Source: Pseudomonadota bacterium
Lineage (GTDB): Bacteria; Desulfobacterota; Binatia; Binatales; Binataceae
NCBI GenBank assembly: GCA_021324855.1
Contig: JAJPIG010000026.1
Span: 1 to 64,000 of the forward strand
Reading direction: 5' to 3'
DNA: 64,000 nucleotides
The position numbers and the translations under genes are program-made. The notes beneath the pieces were generated by a model that had not been told where the DNA came from, did not search any database, and saw only the letters and a list, made by a program, of their open reading frames with translations. Below, piece by piece: positions 36,763-45,570 of this stretch; position 1 is the stretch's first letter, and each line of letters opens with the position of its first letter.

Positions 36763-36834
36763 CAGTCCTCTTCCACGTCACGCCATTAACTGTCCATTGC
36801 CACGCTGCGGAAGCTGAACCGCAGCTTGCGTAGA

Positions 36835-36850
36835 CGGCACGAAACTCGCT
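36835..36850 (+). promoter_or_regulatory. Candidate sigma-54 promoter for the plus operon
   Basis: CGGCACGAAACTCGCT differs from the TGGCACG-N4-TTGCW consensus at two positions and keeps GG and GC exactly ten bases apart. It lies 69 bases upstream of the catechol dioxygenase ATG. Together with the opposite match at 35186-35201 it places the activator gene between two sigma-54 promoters. Prediction only. Confidence 0.6.
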
Positions 36851-36918
36851 GGTACCGGCAGGGACCAGGAGATGATGCCTACCCAATCAATCGCGTTCGC
36901 CGACGAAGGAGACCCAAA

Positions 36919-37869
36919 ATGGGCATTATACGGATCGGTCATATCTCGTTGCGTGTTACGAACCTGGACGCGGCGCGGGCCCATTATAAGGACGTGGTCG
37001 GGCTCTATGAGACACATCGCGATCGCGACGGAACCACCTACTATAAATGCTGGGACGAGTGGGACAAGTACAGTCTGATATTGACACCGGGCCGCACCCC
37101 GGGCGCCAACTATGTTGCCTTCAAGGTCGAGAACGAATCCGACCTCGATGAACTGAGCAGGCGAATTCGCGATTACGGTGTGGCGGTTGAACAGCTCCCA
37201 CCGGCCACGATTCCATTCACGGGCAGGGCGCTGTCATTCAGGCTGCCCAACACCACTCGGATGGTGCTCTTCGCAGAGAAAGAGCGGGTTGGAAAAAACG
37301 TAAGTGCAGTTAATCCCGATCCGTGGCCCGATGACATTCACGGTTGCGGCGTGATGCATCTCGATCATTGTCTGTTGGTGGCGGAGCTCGATCCGGTCCG
37401 CGGGATCAACAAGGTCGCCGAATCGGCTGATTTCATGACCCAGGTGCTCGATTTCCAGTTGACCGAGCGCTTCCTTGGAGGACCGCGTCATGAACTCGGT
37501 ATGGCGTTCCTGACCCGCTCGAGCAAACCACACGATCTCGCGCTCGTCGGCGGCCCTCGCCCCGGGCTTCATCACGTCGGCTTCTACCTGGATAGCTGGG
37601 ATCATGTGCTCCGGGCGGCCGACGTGATGGCGAAGCATCGGACGCGCATCGACTTCGGTCCGACGCGCCATGGGATTACGCGCGGAGCGACGATCTACTT
37701 TTTCGACCCGTCGGGAAATCGCAATGAGACCTTTGCAGGCCTGGGTTATTGGGTGACGCGCGACATGCCGGTCGTCGATTGGACCGAGGAACAGGTGGGG
37801 CGCGGCATCTTCTATCACTCCGGAGTGATCACTGAGACCTTCCGCAGCGAGTACACCGCCGCATCATAG
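36919..37869 (+). CDS. Catechol 2,3-dioxygenase (XylE-type extradiol dioxygenase)
   Basis: A 316-residue two-domain extradiol dioxygenase very similar in pattern to Pseudomonas XylE along its whole length. DYGVAVEQLPPATIPFTGRALSF corresponds to the YGCAVEQLPAGE region and FGPTRHGITRGATIYFFDPSGNRNE to the signature. Metal ligands are H150, the second His of LHHVGFY (H219) and E270. It would open a catechol ring next to the diol (meta cleavage) with Fe(II) and O2 in the cytoplasm. AAGGAG lies upstream of the ATG at 36919; it is the first gene of the plus operon, below the candidate sigma-54 promoter. Confidence 0.93.
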   Translation: MGIIRIGHISLRVTNLDAARAHYKDVVGLYETHRDRDGTTYYKCWDEWDKYSLILTPGRTPGANYVAFKVENESDLDELSRRIRDYGVAVEQLPPATIPFTGRALSFRLPNTTRMVLFAEKERVGKNVSAVNPDPWPDDIHGCGVMHLDHCLLVAELDPVRGINKVAESADFMTQVLDFQLTERFLGGPRHELGMAFLTRSSKPHDLALVGGPRPGLHHVGFYLDSWDHVLRAADVMAKHRTRIDFGPTRHGITRGATIYFFDPSGNRNETFAGLGYWVTRDMPVVDWTEEQVGRGIFYHSGVITETFRSEYTAAS

Positions 37870-37896
37870 GCGTTCCACGGGGTAAAGGAACGAGAG

Positions 37897-39285
37897 ATGA
37901 AAGCTGGGAAAGACCACGACTACGCCGCGTTGATCAAGAGCGATCGAGTCCACTCGCGCCTTTACGTCGATCCACAGATATTCGCCGATGAAATTCAGAC
38001 TATATTCGGACGCGGATGGGTCTACGTCGGGCATGAGGGCGAGGTGCCGAAGGCCGGGGACTACGTCCTTAAGCGAATCGGCCGGCAGCCGGTCATCATG
38101 GTCCGCGATCACGACGGTCGCGTGCGGTTGCTGCTCAACCGATGCCGCCATCGGGCCGCGACCGTGTGCGCAGAGGAGCGGGGCAACGCGCGAGCATTTC
38201 GCTGCGCATATCACGGCTGGACCTTTCGGCTTAACGGCGAGTTGTCCGGCATCCCATTTCCAGATGCCTACGGCCGGAACTTCCACAAGCGTGATTTCGG
38301 ACTTACCAGCGTACCCCGGGTTGCGAGCTATCGGGGCTTCGTCTTCGGCAGTCTCAGCCCCGCGGGCGTAACGCTCGAGGAGCATCTGGGCCGTGCGGCC
38401 CGGGAGCTGGATCTGTTCGTCGGCTTGTCGCGACCCGAAGACGTTGAGGTTCGGGCCGGAATCAACAAGTACGATTACCGCGGCAACTGGAAGCTCGCCG
38501 TCGAAAACTCGATGGATGGGTACCATCCCAACTTCACCCATCAATCGTTCGTCGCCGAGCTGCTGCACAAAATCCGCTCCAATCCCAGTCCTGAGCATCG
38601 CAGCGCCTTCAATCCCAAGTCATTCAGTCCCGGCGGCGGGATCAGTCGGGATCTGGGAAATGGGCACGTGATGCTCGATTACGGGTTTCGCATGTACGAC
38701 CCGCTGAATCGTGATGCGCTTCCGGCGGTTCGTGCCACCACTCCGGCCGGCGCGCAAAATCTGGCCGAACTTGCACGCCGCTTTGGCAGCGAACGGGCCG
38801 CTGACATGTTGCGCGAGGGCTGCACGCATACGCTGATTTTTCCGAACCTGATTCTGATCGGTGTGCAGATCCGCGTGGTGCAGCCAATTTCCATAAATCA
38901 AACCCAGGTATGCCTCTATCCAACCACGCTCAAATGGCTGCCCGAAGAGGTTAACGCGATCCGTCTGCGATGCCATGAGGCCTTTTTCGGCTCCGCAAGC
39001 TTCGGCGGCACGGACGATGTGGAAATTTTCGAACGTGTTCAGGCCGGACTGATGGCAGATGTCGATCCATGGCTGCTCTTGTCGCGCGGAATGCATCGCG
39101 AGCGCCGCGACGAAGAAGGGCTCACCGTCGGCGACATCAGTGACGAACTGACGCAGCGCGCGATCTGGCGCCAGTGGAAGCGAGTGATGGTGCAGGAGCA
39201 TCCGGCCGGATCCCGACGCGCGCGATCGACGCGGAGCCGACTTGCTCGAGACGAGGTGGAGCATGAGCGTGCAACGGCTAAATGA
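37897..39285 (+). CDS. Rieske aromatic ring-hydroxylating oxygenase alpha subunit
   Basis: A 462-residue large terminal oxygenase subunit. Rieske ligands are C83, H85, C103 and H106 (NRCRHRAATV and CAYHGWTF). The catalytic iron motif is ENSMDGYHPNFTHQSF. It begins 27 bases after the dioxygenase gene and its end overlaps the next Rieske gene by 23 bases, so the three are translationally linked. Typical small (beta) subunits are absent. The close pairing with a second alpha-type protein suggests either a hetero-oligomer or two consecutive reactions. Substrate unknown. Confidence 0.9.
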   Translation: MKAGKDHDYAALIKSDRVHSRLYVDPQIFADEIQTIFGRGWVYVGHEGEVPKAGDYVLKRIGRQPVIMVRDHDGRVRLLLNRCRHRAATVCAEERGNARAFRCAYHGWTFRLNGELSGIPFPDAYGRNFHKRDFGLTSVPRVASYRGFVFGSLSPAGVTLEEHLGRAARELDLFVGLSRPEDVEVRAGINKYDYRGNWKLAVENSMDGYHPNFTHQSFVAELLHKIRSNPSPEHRSAFNPKSFSPGGGISRDLGNGHVMLDYGFRMYDPLNRDALPAVRATTPAGAQNLAELARRFGSERAADMLREGCTHTLIFPNLILIGVQIRVVQPISINQTQVCLYPTTLKWLPEEVNAIRLRCHEAFFGSASFGGTDDVEIFERVQAGLMADVDPWLLLSRGMHRERRDEEGLTVGDISDELTQRAIWRQWKRVMVQEHPAGSRRARSTRSRLARDEVEHERATAK

Positions 39286-40540
39286 CGACCTGATCGTTGA
39301 CGACCGCGAACGCGGCCTTTTTTCGGTAAACCGCAAGGTGTTTGTGTCCCCCGAGATCCTCGAACTCGAGCGCGAGCGCGTTTTCGATCGCACCTGGCTC
39401 TTCGTCGGACACGATTCGGAAGTTCCCGCCTCAGGGGATTTCCGAACGCGGACTGTCGCGGGCCGACCGCTCATCATGTGCCGCGGGAGGGACGGCGAGG
39501 TGCGAGTGCTGATCAATAGCTGCACGCACCGCGGCGCTGAGGTTTGCCGTGCTGAGGAAGGCAATGCCCAGACCTTCCGCTGTTTTTACCACGCCTGGAC
39601 CTTCGACAACCGCGGCGCGTTGGTCGGCGTTCCGGGCTCCGACGGTTATGCCCCCGGCTTTCGCCGCGAAGATTTCGCGTTGCGCAGCGTGCCGCGAATC
39701 GCAAACTACCGTGGCATGGTCTTCATCAGCTTCGACCGCGAAGTCGAGGATTTCGTGACCTACCTTGGCGATGCCAAAGAGATTCTCGACGTCATCCTCG
39801 ATCAGGGGGAGGACGGGATGGAGATCGTTGGCGGAACGCAGAAGTACTCGATGCGCGCCAACTGGAAGTTGCTCGTCGAGAACAGCATGGACGGGTATCA
39901 TTTGGCGGCCACCCATCAGACTTATGTCGAGTATCTGCGCTCGGTCGGAGTCAAGTTGAAGGGTTTGCCGGGAGTTGGACGGGCGTTGAACAAGGGCCAC
40001 GCGGTAATCGAGTATGAGGCCGCGTTCGGCCGTCCCATCGCCCGATGGGAACCGCGCTGGGGCGAGGGGACCCGGGCTGAAATTCAACAGAGAAAAGATC
40101 GTTTGGTGGAGCGCTTTGGGTCGCACCACGCACGCCGGATTGCCGACTACAGTCGCAATTTTTTCATCTATCCGAATCTGATCATCAACGACATCATGTC
40201 GCTCACCTTGCGCACCTTCCATCCCGTCGAGCCCGATTATATGGAAGTCACGGCCTGGGCGCTCGCTCCAAAAGGCGAGTCGCCCAAGTGGCGCAGCTTG
40301 CGGCTCGACAATTTTTTGACCTTCCTCGGGCCCGGCGGCTTCGCAACGCCAGACGATGTGGAAGCCCTGGAGAGCTGTCAAATCGGATTCCGCTCGCTCA
40401 AGGAACTCGAATGGTCTGACATCTCGCGCGGGATGATGCGCGATCCCCGACCGGATGACGAAGAACAGATGCGTTCATTCTGGCGGCGCTGGCACGAACA
40501 AATGCGGGGTCGGAACGCGCGCCGTCGCGCGGCCGCATAA
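39263..40540 (+). CDS. Second Rieske aromatic ring-hydroxylating oxygenase alpha subunit
   Basis: A 425-residue Rieske oxygenase with ligands C87, H89, C107 and H110 (SCTHRGAEVC and CFYHAWTF). The catalytic segment is ENSMDGYHLAATHQTY. It is a paralogue of the preceding gene (the same ENSMDGYH and THQ motifs), probably a tandem duplication that has diverged. The ATG at 39263 is preceded by GAGGTGGA and lies inside the end of the previous gene. As with the other Rieske genes here, a ferredoxin or reductase must come from elsewhere. Confidence 0.9.
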   Translation: MSVQRLNDDLIVDDRERGLFSVNRKVFVSPEILELERERVFDRTWLFVGHDSEVPASGDFRTRTVAGRPLIMCRGRDGEVRVLINSCTHRGAEVCRAEEGNAQTFRCFYHAWTFDNRGALVGVPGSDGYAPGFRREDFALRSVPRIANYRGMVFISFDREVEDFVTYLGDAKEILDVILDQGEDGMEIVGGTQKYSMRANWKLLVENSMDGYHLAATHQTYVEYLRSVGVKLKGLPGVGRALNKGHAVIEYEAAFGRPIARWEPRWGEGTRAEIQQRKDRLVERFGSHHARRIADYSRNFFIYPNLIINDIMSLTLRTFHPVEPDYMEVTAWALAPKGESPKWRSLRLDNFLTFLGPGGFATPDDVEALESCQIGFRSLKELEWSDISRGMMRDPRPDDEEQMRSFWRRWHEQMRGRNARRRAAA

Positions 40541-40591
40541 GGGTTGGTCGTCGAAATCGAATCAGACTCCAAGCTTCGACGAGGATTCCAC

Positions 40592-41536
40592 GTGCAGGTC
40601 AAACGTCTCGGATACATCGCAATGGACGTTGCCGATCTTGACTCGTCCGTAAGATTTTATCAGGACGTGGCGCATCTGAATGTAAGCGAGCGTCGCGACA
40701 AGCTCGTCTTCCTGACCGGCGGTCGGGAACATCACTGGCTGATTTTACGCCAAAGCAATCATTCTCGTTTTCAGCGAGTCGCCTTCGAGATGAACAGCGA
40801 GGCCGAACTCGACGCTATGGCCGAGCGACTGGAGCAGGCAGGGACTAAAGTAACTGCCGGCGACGATCTGGCAAATGAGCGCGTGGCGCGCTACGTGCGC
40901 TTCACCGATCCCGATGGGCTGATGGTGGAACTCTTCACGGGAATGGTGGAGCTGCCGGGGGAGCCGCTTTACGTTCATAACATCCGGCTCGAAAAGATGT
41001 TGCACGCCGTATTTCGCGTTACCGACATCAGCCGCTCTTATAAGTTTTATCACGACCTGCTGGGCTTCAAGGCGTCCGACTGGGTCGAACACCACGCGGT
41101 CTTCCTGCGTTGCGCCGATCTCTATCATCATTCACTGGCGCTGTTTGGCGGCGCGCGCGAGGCTGCGTTCGACCACTTATGCATCCTCGTGCCGACGCTC
41201 GATGATCTAATGCGGGCGCGCGCCAACGTAATCGCGCTGGGTGTTCCGCTGCGGAACGATCTTCTGCGCCACGGCCCGTCCGGTTCGATCGCCTTTTATC
41301 TTCAGGATGAGCCGAACCGGATGACGACAGAGTTCTGCATCGAGCATGGCCGGATTCTCGACCACGCTCATCGTCCCCGCATTTTGCCCGCAATACCCGA
41401 GACGCTCGACGTCTGGACCCCTCTGGGCACAGGCATCCGGGGAGCCTTCAAGGCACCGACGAGGATTAGTCCACAATCAGTACCCAGTTATCAGGAGGTG
41501 CTCGGAATCGAATCGCTCTCGGAGCGAGAGGTTTGA
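40592..41536 (+). CDS. Two-domain VOC / extradiol dioxygenase-like protein
   Basis: A 314-residue protein with two VOC modules. RLGYIAMDVADLDSSVRFYQDVAHLNV begins the first; LHAVFRVTDISRSYKFYHDLLGFKASDW begins the second. Metal-ligand His in the second half is in FDHLCILVPTLDD, and the late Glu in TTEFCIEHGR. It resembles type I extradiol dioxygenases of the 2,3-dihydroxybiphenyl kind rather than the XylE kind. The GTG at 40592 with GAGG upstream is preferred over TTG at 40544. It may act on a second ring or intermediate. It follows the Rieske gene by about 50 bases. Confidence 0.82.
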   Translation: MQVKRLGYIAMDVADLDSSVRFYQDVAHLNVSERRDKLVFLTGGREHHWLILRQSNHSRFQRVAFEMNSEAELDAMAERLEQAGTKVTAGDDLANERVARYVRFTDPDGLMVELFTGMVELPGEPLYVHNIRLEKMLHAVFRVTDISRSYKFYHDLLGFKASDWVEHHAVFLRCADLYHHSLALFGGAREAAFDHLCILVPTLDDLMRARANVIALGVPLRNDLLRHGPSGSIAFYLQDEPNRMTTEFCIEHGRILDHAHRPRILPAIPETLDVWTPLGTGIRGAFKAPTRISPQSVPSYQEVLGIESLSEREV

Positions 41537-41677
41537 GCGAGGGTAGCGCAACCACCGCTGTTGTGCGAAGTTGCAGACAAAATTTTCATCTTTTTTAGGT
41601 AGTGCAGGATCCGGAGGCATAAAGGTTCAACTCCGGCGGAGTGTCGGTTCGAAGGTTCGCAAAGAAGTGGAGAAAAA

Positions 41678-42817
41678 ATGATGCCTGGTTCAATTTTTTC
41701 TGCAGACTCGCACGTGCTCGAACCGCCCGACTGCTATTTGAGGGCGATTGATCGACGGTATCGGGATCGGGCGCCTCACGTAATTCATGATCAGCGTTTG
41801 GGCGATATCTTTGTCATCTGGGGGATCGACAAGCCAGTCCCGCTCGCACTCTTTTCGGCAGCCGGAGTCGAACCGTCCAAAGTCAGCGAGAAACCACCTC
41901 GATTCGAGGAATTGCCGCGCGCCGGCTGGGACCCGGAGGCGCGCCTTGCTGCGCAGGACCGCGACGGTGTCGCCGCCGAGGTTCTTTACCCAAGCGCAGG
42001 CATGCTGCTCTGCAAGCATCCCGACGCGGACTATCGCCAAGCCTGTTTTAAAGCTTACAACCGTTGGATTGCTGAGTACTGTGCGCGCCACCCGGGCCGA
42101 CTGATCGGCGTCGGCAACGTCTCGATGCGCTCAGCCGAGGATTCCATTGCCGAGGCCCGGGAAATCAAACAGCTCGGCCTCAAGGGAATAATGTTGCCGG
42201 GCTATCCGGTACAAGAGGATTACGACAGCCGGCAATACGATTCGTTTTGGGAGGCCTGCGTGGAGTTGGAACTGCCGGTCACCTTTCATCATTTGCCCGG
42301 CTCCCGCAATCCCAACGAGAAAACCGACACGATCTATGGCAATAGCAACCGGGGCGTCAACTCGAAACTCAATTCATGGATGAATCTGGTTCGTGGGAAC
42401 CAAGATCTCATCGCGATGTTTATTTTTGGCGGAGTCTTCGAGCGCCATCCGAAACTCAAGTTGATCTGCGCGGAGGCGGACGCCGGTTGGGCGCCGCATT
42501 TCATGTATCGCATGGATTACGCGTACAAACATCATCGACACCATATCCAGACGGAGGTTCTGTCAAAGGCGCCGAGCGACTACTTCCGTGAGAATGTCTA
42601 CGTGACCTTCCAGGATGACCTGGTAGCTTTGCAGTTGGCGCGAATGTGCAACATCGAACACTTGATGTGGGCCAATGACTATCCGCATTTCGATTCAACT
42701 TGGCCTCGTTCGCAAGATGTAATCCGCGAACAAATGGCCCATCTGTCCGAAAAGGAGAAATCCTTAATCCTGCACGACAATTTGATCGAGTGCTATGGTC
42801 TGTCGAAAAGCCTTTGA
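41678..42817 (+). CDS. Amidohydrolase family 2 (ACMSD-like metal-dependent hydrolase/decarboxylase)
   Basis: A 379-residue TIM-barrel metalloenzyme: SADSHVLEPPDCYL at the N-terminus gives one metal-ligand His (the first of the usual pair is Asp/His), TFHHLPGSRN a middle His, and LMWANDYPHFDSTWPRS the catalytic Asp. Relatives decarboxylate 2-amino-3-carboxymuconate semialdehyde or resorcylates, or hydrolyse C-C or C-N bonds. In this cluster it may act on a ring-cleavage or ring-carboxyl intermediate; that is inference. A 142-base gap separates it from the VOC gene, and GTGGAG precedes the start (Met1 or Met2). Confidence 0.87.
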   Translation: MMPGSIFSADSHVLEPPDCYLRAIDRRYRDRAPHVIHDQRLGDIFVIWGIDKPVPLALFSAAGVEPSKVSEKPPRFEELPRAGWDPEARLAAQDRDGVAAEVLYPSAGMLLCKHPDADYRQACFKAYNRWIAEYCARHPGRLIGVGNVSMRSAEDSIAEAREIKQLGLKGIMLPGYPVQEDYDSRQYDSFWEACVELELPVTFHHLPGSRNPNEKTDTIYGNSNRGVNSKLNSWMNLVRGNQDLIAMFIFGGVFERHPKLKLICAEADAGWAPHFMYRMDYAYKHHRHHIQTEVLSKAPSDYFRENVYVTFQDDLVALQLARMCNIEHLMWANDYPHFDSTWPRSQDVIREQMAHLSEKEKSLILHDNLIECYGLSKSL

Positions 42818-42878
42818 CCATCTGCGGAGGCAAAGAATCGACCACCTGGTCAGACTCAGCATTAACAGGGAGTAGCCC

Positions 42879-44117
42879 ATGCGATTCATCGCCTTCCATC
42901 TCATGCCGTATCGGAACCTTCCAGCCGATTTCGAAGCACGTTATCCGAGCGTCTGGGTGAACGTACCGAAATCGCTCTACGATCCGGCTGAGGGGCATCG
43001 CCTGTATCATCAGTACCTCGATGAGTTGGAGTTTGCGGTTGACCTCGGTTACGACGGGATCGGTGTCAACGAGCATCACAGCAACGCCTATGGCCTGATG
43101 CCGTCGCCGAATCTGATGGGGTCCATCCTGGCGCGAAAAGTGCGTCATTCATCCAAGACCGCGCTGCTGGTGCTGGGCAACAGCATTGCACTGTACAATC
43201 CGCCGATCCGCGTGGCGGAAGAGATGGCAATGCTCGATGTGCTGTCAGGCGGAAAATTCATCGGAGGATTTCCAGTCGGCACCTCGATGGACACCAACTA
43301 TTGTTATGGCGTCAATCCTGCCGAGATGCGTGATCGCTATTACGAGGCCCACGATCTGATCATCAAAGGCTGGAAGACCGAGGCGCCATTTGCCTTTAAC
43401 GGCAAATACACGCAACTCCGATATGTCAATCCATGGCCGCGCCCGATGCAGACTCCGCATCCACCGGTCTGGATCCCGGGTGGCGGCAGTGTCGAAACCT
43501 ATGACTTCGCGATTAAGCATAATTACTCATTCTCGTATTTGAGCTTCTTTGGATATCGATACGCGAAAAAGGTGATGGGGCCCTTCTGGGAGCGGGCGCA
43601 GGCGCTTGGCGCCGATATGAATCCATACCGCGCCGGCTACGCACAGCTTCTATGCGTGTCGGAAACTGATGCGCGTGCCCAGACGGATTACGAGCAGCAC
43701 GTCCGTTATTTCTTCGCCAAATGTCTGCACATCGACCCGCGTCATTACGAGGCGCCGGGCTATCGGACTGCCGCCACTCTTCGCGCCGGTCTCCGCAGCC
43801 AGTTCGAGGCTGCGGAAAGCGCAACCCAGCTCCTGAAGGAGGGCAAACTCGACTGGAATGGCCTGCTTGACAGAGGCTTCGTGATTGCCGGATCTCCTGC
43901 CACGGTGCGAGATCGTCTGATTGAGGCGGCGCGTGAGCTGAATACCGGCAATATTCTTTTGCTTAATCACATCGGTTCGATGCCGCATCACTTAACCACG
44001 AAGAATCTGCAGATCTTCGCCGAAGAGGTGATGCCGCAGATCAGGCGCGCTGATCCCTTCGAAAAATGGAATCCCTCAGCCTACTGGCCTCAGAAGGTTC
44101 TTTCCGAGCGGCTCTAG
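42879..44117 (+). CDS. LLM-class flavin-dependent oxidoreductase
   Basis: A 412-residue luciferase-like monooxygenase. The N-terminal FVVxEHHSNAYGLMPSPNLM-type region reads IGVNEHHSNAYGLMPSPNLM, followed by GNSIALYNPPIRVAEEMAMLDVLSGGKFIGGFPVGTS and VWIPGGGSVETYDFAI. GGGAGTAG precedes the ATG. It is a counterpart of the LLM gene in the divergent operon. Such enzymes need a flavin reductase, not found here. It may carry out a Baeyer-Villiger, desulfonylation or ring-oxygenation step; the substrate is unknown. Confidence 0.9.
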   Translation: MRFIAFHLMPYRNLPADFEARYPSVWVNVPKSLYDPAEGHRLYHQYLDELEFAVDLGYDGIGVNEHHSNAYGLMPSPNLMGSILARKVRHSSKTALLVLGNSIALYNPPIRVAEEMAMLDVLSGGKFIGGFPVGTSMDTNYCYGVNPAEMRDRYYEAHDLIIKGWKTEAPFAFNGKYTQLRYVNPWPRPMQTPHPPVWIPGGGSVETYDFAIKHNYSFSYLSFFGYRYAKKVMGPFWERAQALGADMNPYRAGYAQLLCVSETDARAQTDYEQHVRYFFAKCLHIDPRHYEAPGYRTAATLRAGLRSQFEAAESATQLLKEGKLDWNGLLDRGFVIAGSPATVRDRLIEAARELNTGNILLLNHIGSMPHHLTTKNLQIFAEEVMPQIRRADPFEKWNPSAYWPQKVLSERL

Positions 44118-44127
44118 AGGAGGAGAA

Positions 44128-44934
44128 ATGCCTCAGCCAACCGTCAGAGAATACGTTCTTCCCCGTGACATCACGATCACAACCTTGGAAGCGGGTCGCG
44201 GCGAGCCGCTGATGTTTCTGCATGGAGCGGGCGGGTTAACTTGGGACCCGTTCCTCGACACGCTTGCAACAAACTACAGGGTTTATGCCCCCCATCTGCC
44301 CGGCAGCGGGCCGTCGCGCGGCCTTGAGAATATTCGCGACCTGTGGGACCTGGTGATCACTTACTACGATCTGCTTGACGCACTGGGAGTGGATTCAATC
44401 AATCTGGTTGGCCATTCGTTGGGCGGCATGATCGCGTGCGAAATGGCGGCGGCCGATCCGAGCCGCGTCCAGCGTCTGGTTGCTCTCTGTCCGGCGGGAG
44501 TCTTTCACGAAAACCGCCCGGCGCCGGATCTGTTCGCTTTGCTGCCCAGGGAGCGGGTGGAGTATATCACTTACGATCCGCAATCTGAGCTCGCGAGCTC
44601 GCTGCTGGCGCTTCCTGAGGAGGTCGATGAAAAGGTCGAGGTGCTTATCGACCGTCTGACGACCTTGCAGGCGGCCGCGAAGTTTCTATGGCCGATCCCC
44701 GATAAAGGCCTGCGTCGCCGCATGCATCGGATTAAAGCGCCGACGCTGCTCATTTGGGGCCGGCAGGATCGAATGATACCTCCCGCTTACGCCGATGACT
44801 TCAAAGCCGGGATTCCGCAGGCGGAGCTGGTGATGCTCGACAAGGCATCGCATCTGGTTCACCTGGAGCAGTGCGCTCAATGCGTCGAGCTTATCGGCAA
44901 GTTCATGTCAGGCACGGCGCCAAAGTCGCCCTGA
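44128..44934 (+). CDS. Alpha/beta hydrolase, probable meta-cleavage product hydrolase
   Basis: A 268-residue alpha/beta hydrolase. The oxyanion motif HGAGGLTWD is followed by the nucleophile elbow GHSLGGM with S97; the acid Asp is in LLIWGRQDRMIPPAY and the His in ASHLVHLEQ. In aromatic pathways similar C-C hydrolases split the ring-opened product of catechol 2,3-dioxygenase, which fits its place as the last gene of the plus operon. GAGGAGGAG sits just before the ATG. The specific substrate cannot be read from sequence. Confidence 0.88.
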   Translation: MPQPTVREYVLPRDITITTLEAGRGEPLMFLHGAGGLTWDPFLDTLATNYRVYAPHLPGSGPSRGLENIRDLWDLVITYYDLLDALGVDSINLVGHSLGGMIACEMAAADPSRVQRLVALCPAGVFHENRPAPDLFALLPRERVEYITYDPQSELASSLLALPEEVDEKVEVLIDRLTTLQAAAKFLWPIPDKGLRRRMHRIKAPTLLIWGRQDRMIPPAYADDFKAGIPQAELVMLDKASHLVHLEQCAQCVELIGKFMSGTAPKSP

Positions 44935-45174
44935 TTGTTAGTACTGCACTATTATAATAGGTGTTATCTAGGCTCCGACACACGCCCCGATAGTAGTGTT
45001 TTAGCGATCTGTACCGGCTTGCCTGCTCCGTTTTTGCAGGGAGACTTGTTGGGCGTATCCGGCCCGCCATCGCGAAGAGAGCCCGAGGCAGCAATCAGGA
45101 CCCTGATTCAGCCCTTCCGCGAGTTTATATAGAGCGTTGCGGAACCGCCGAAACGGGGCCGGCCCCGGTGCCCT

Positions 45175-45570
45175 TCAGATACGAAGTTGCTCAAGTTTCG
45201 AAGCGCTAACCGGAACTATGAACCCAGCGGGAGCTCGGATCCGAGAGGCTTGCAAAACGATAGCCGGCCACCACTTCAAGAGGCGCCACGAATGGTCCCA
45301 AAGTTGAAGATTTGCCCAGCCCGGGGCGAGAAAGAATGCGACCAGTCCCGATTCGAGCCAAGCCTTTCGTTGTCCCGGATTGCGGGTGATTCTGAGATCA
45401 CCTGAAATTACGATCCAGTCTCCCTGTTCGGCGAGTTTCGAGATCCATTCCTCGTCGGGCGTGTCGACGCGGAAGAGCTCGCTCAGGTGACGCGTCTCAT
45501 GGTCGCGTTCGAGCTGCCTCAAGGCGGCAACGAACCGCGAGGAGGTAGTGTTATCGAAGAAGAATCTCAC
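45175..45570 (-). CDS. PIN-like toxin (VapC45-like)
   Basis: A 131-residue PIN-like protein. FFFDNTTSSRFVAALRQLE supplies an early Asp, DTPDEEWISKLAEQGDWIVISGDLRITRNPGQRKAWLESGL the central acidic residues and the ISGD motif, as in the VapC45/PIN-like toxins of the Mut7-C-like group. PIN toxins cut RNA. The start overlaps the stop of the upstream antitoxin gene by four bases (ATGA), the usual antitoxin-toxin order. The neighbourhood contains an integrase remnant and selC, consistent with island material. Confidence 0.75.
   Translation of the reverse strand: MRFFFDNTTSSRFVAALRQLERDHETRHLSELFRVDTPDEEWISKLAEQGDWIVISGDLRITRNPGQRKAWLESGLVAFFLAPGWANLQLWDHSWRLLKWWPAIVLQASRIRAPAGFIVPVSASKLEQLRI

Noticed and set aside
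44935-45174. Attachment-site repeat of selC, or terminator, between the aromatic operon and the toxin gene
   Set aside because: No copy of the selC 3' end was found; only a short palindrome (44949-44960) is present, too weak to call.
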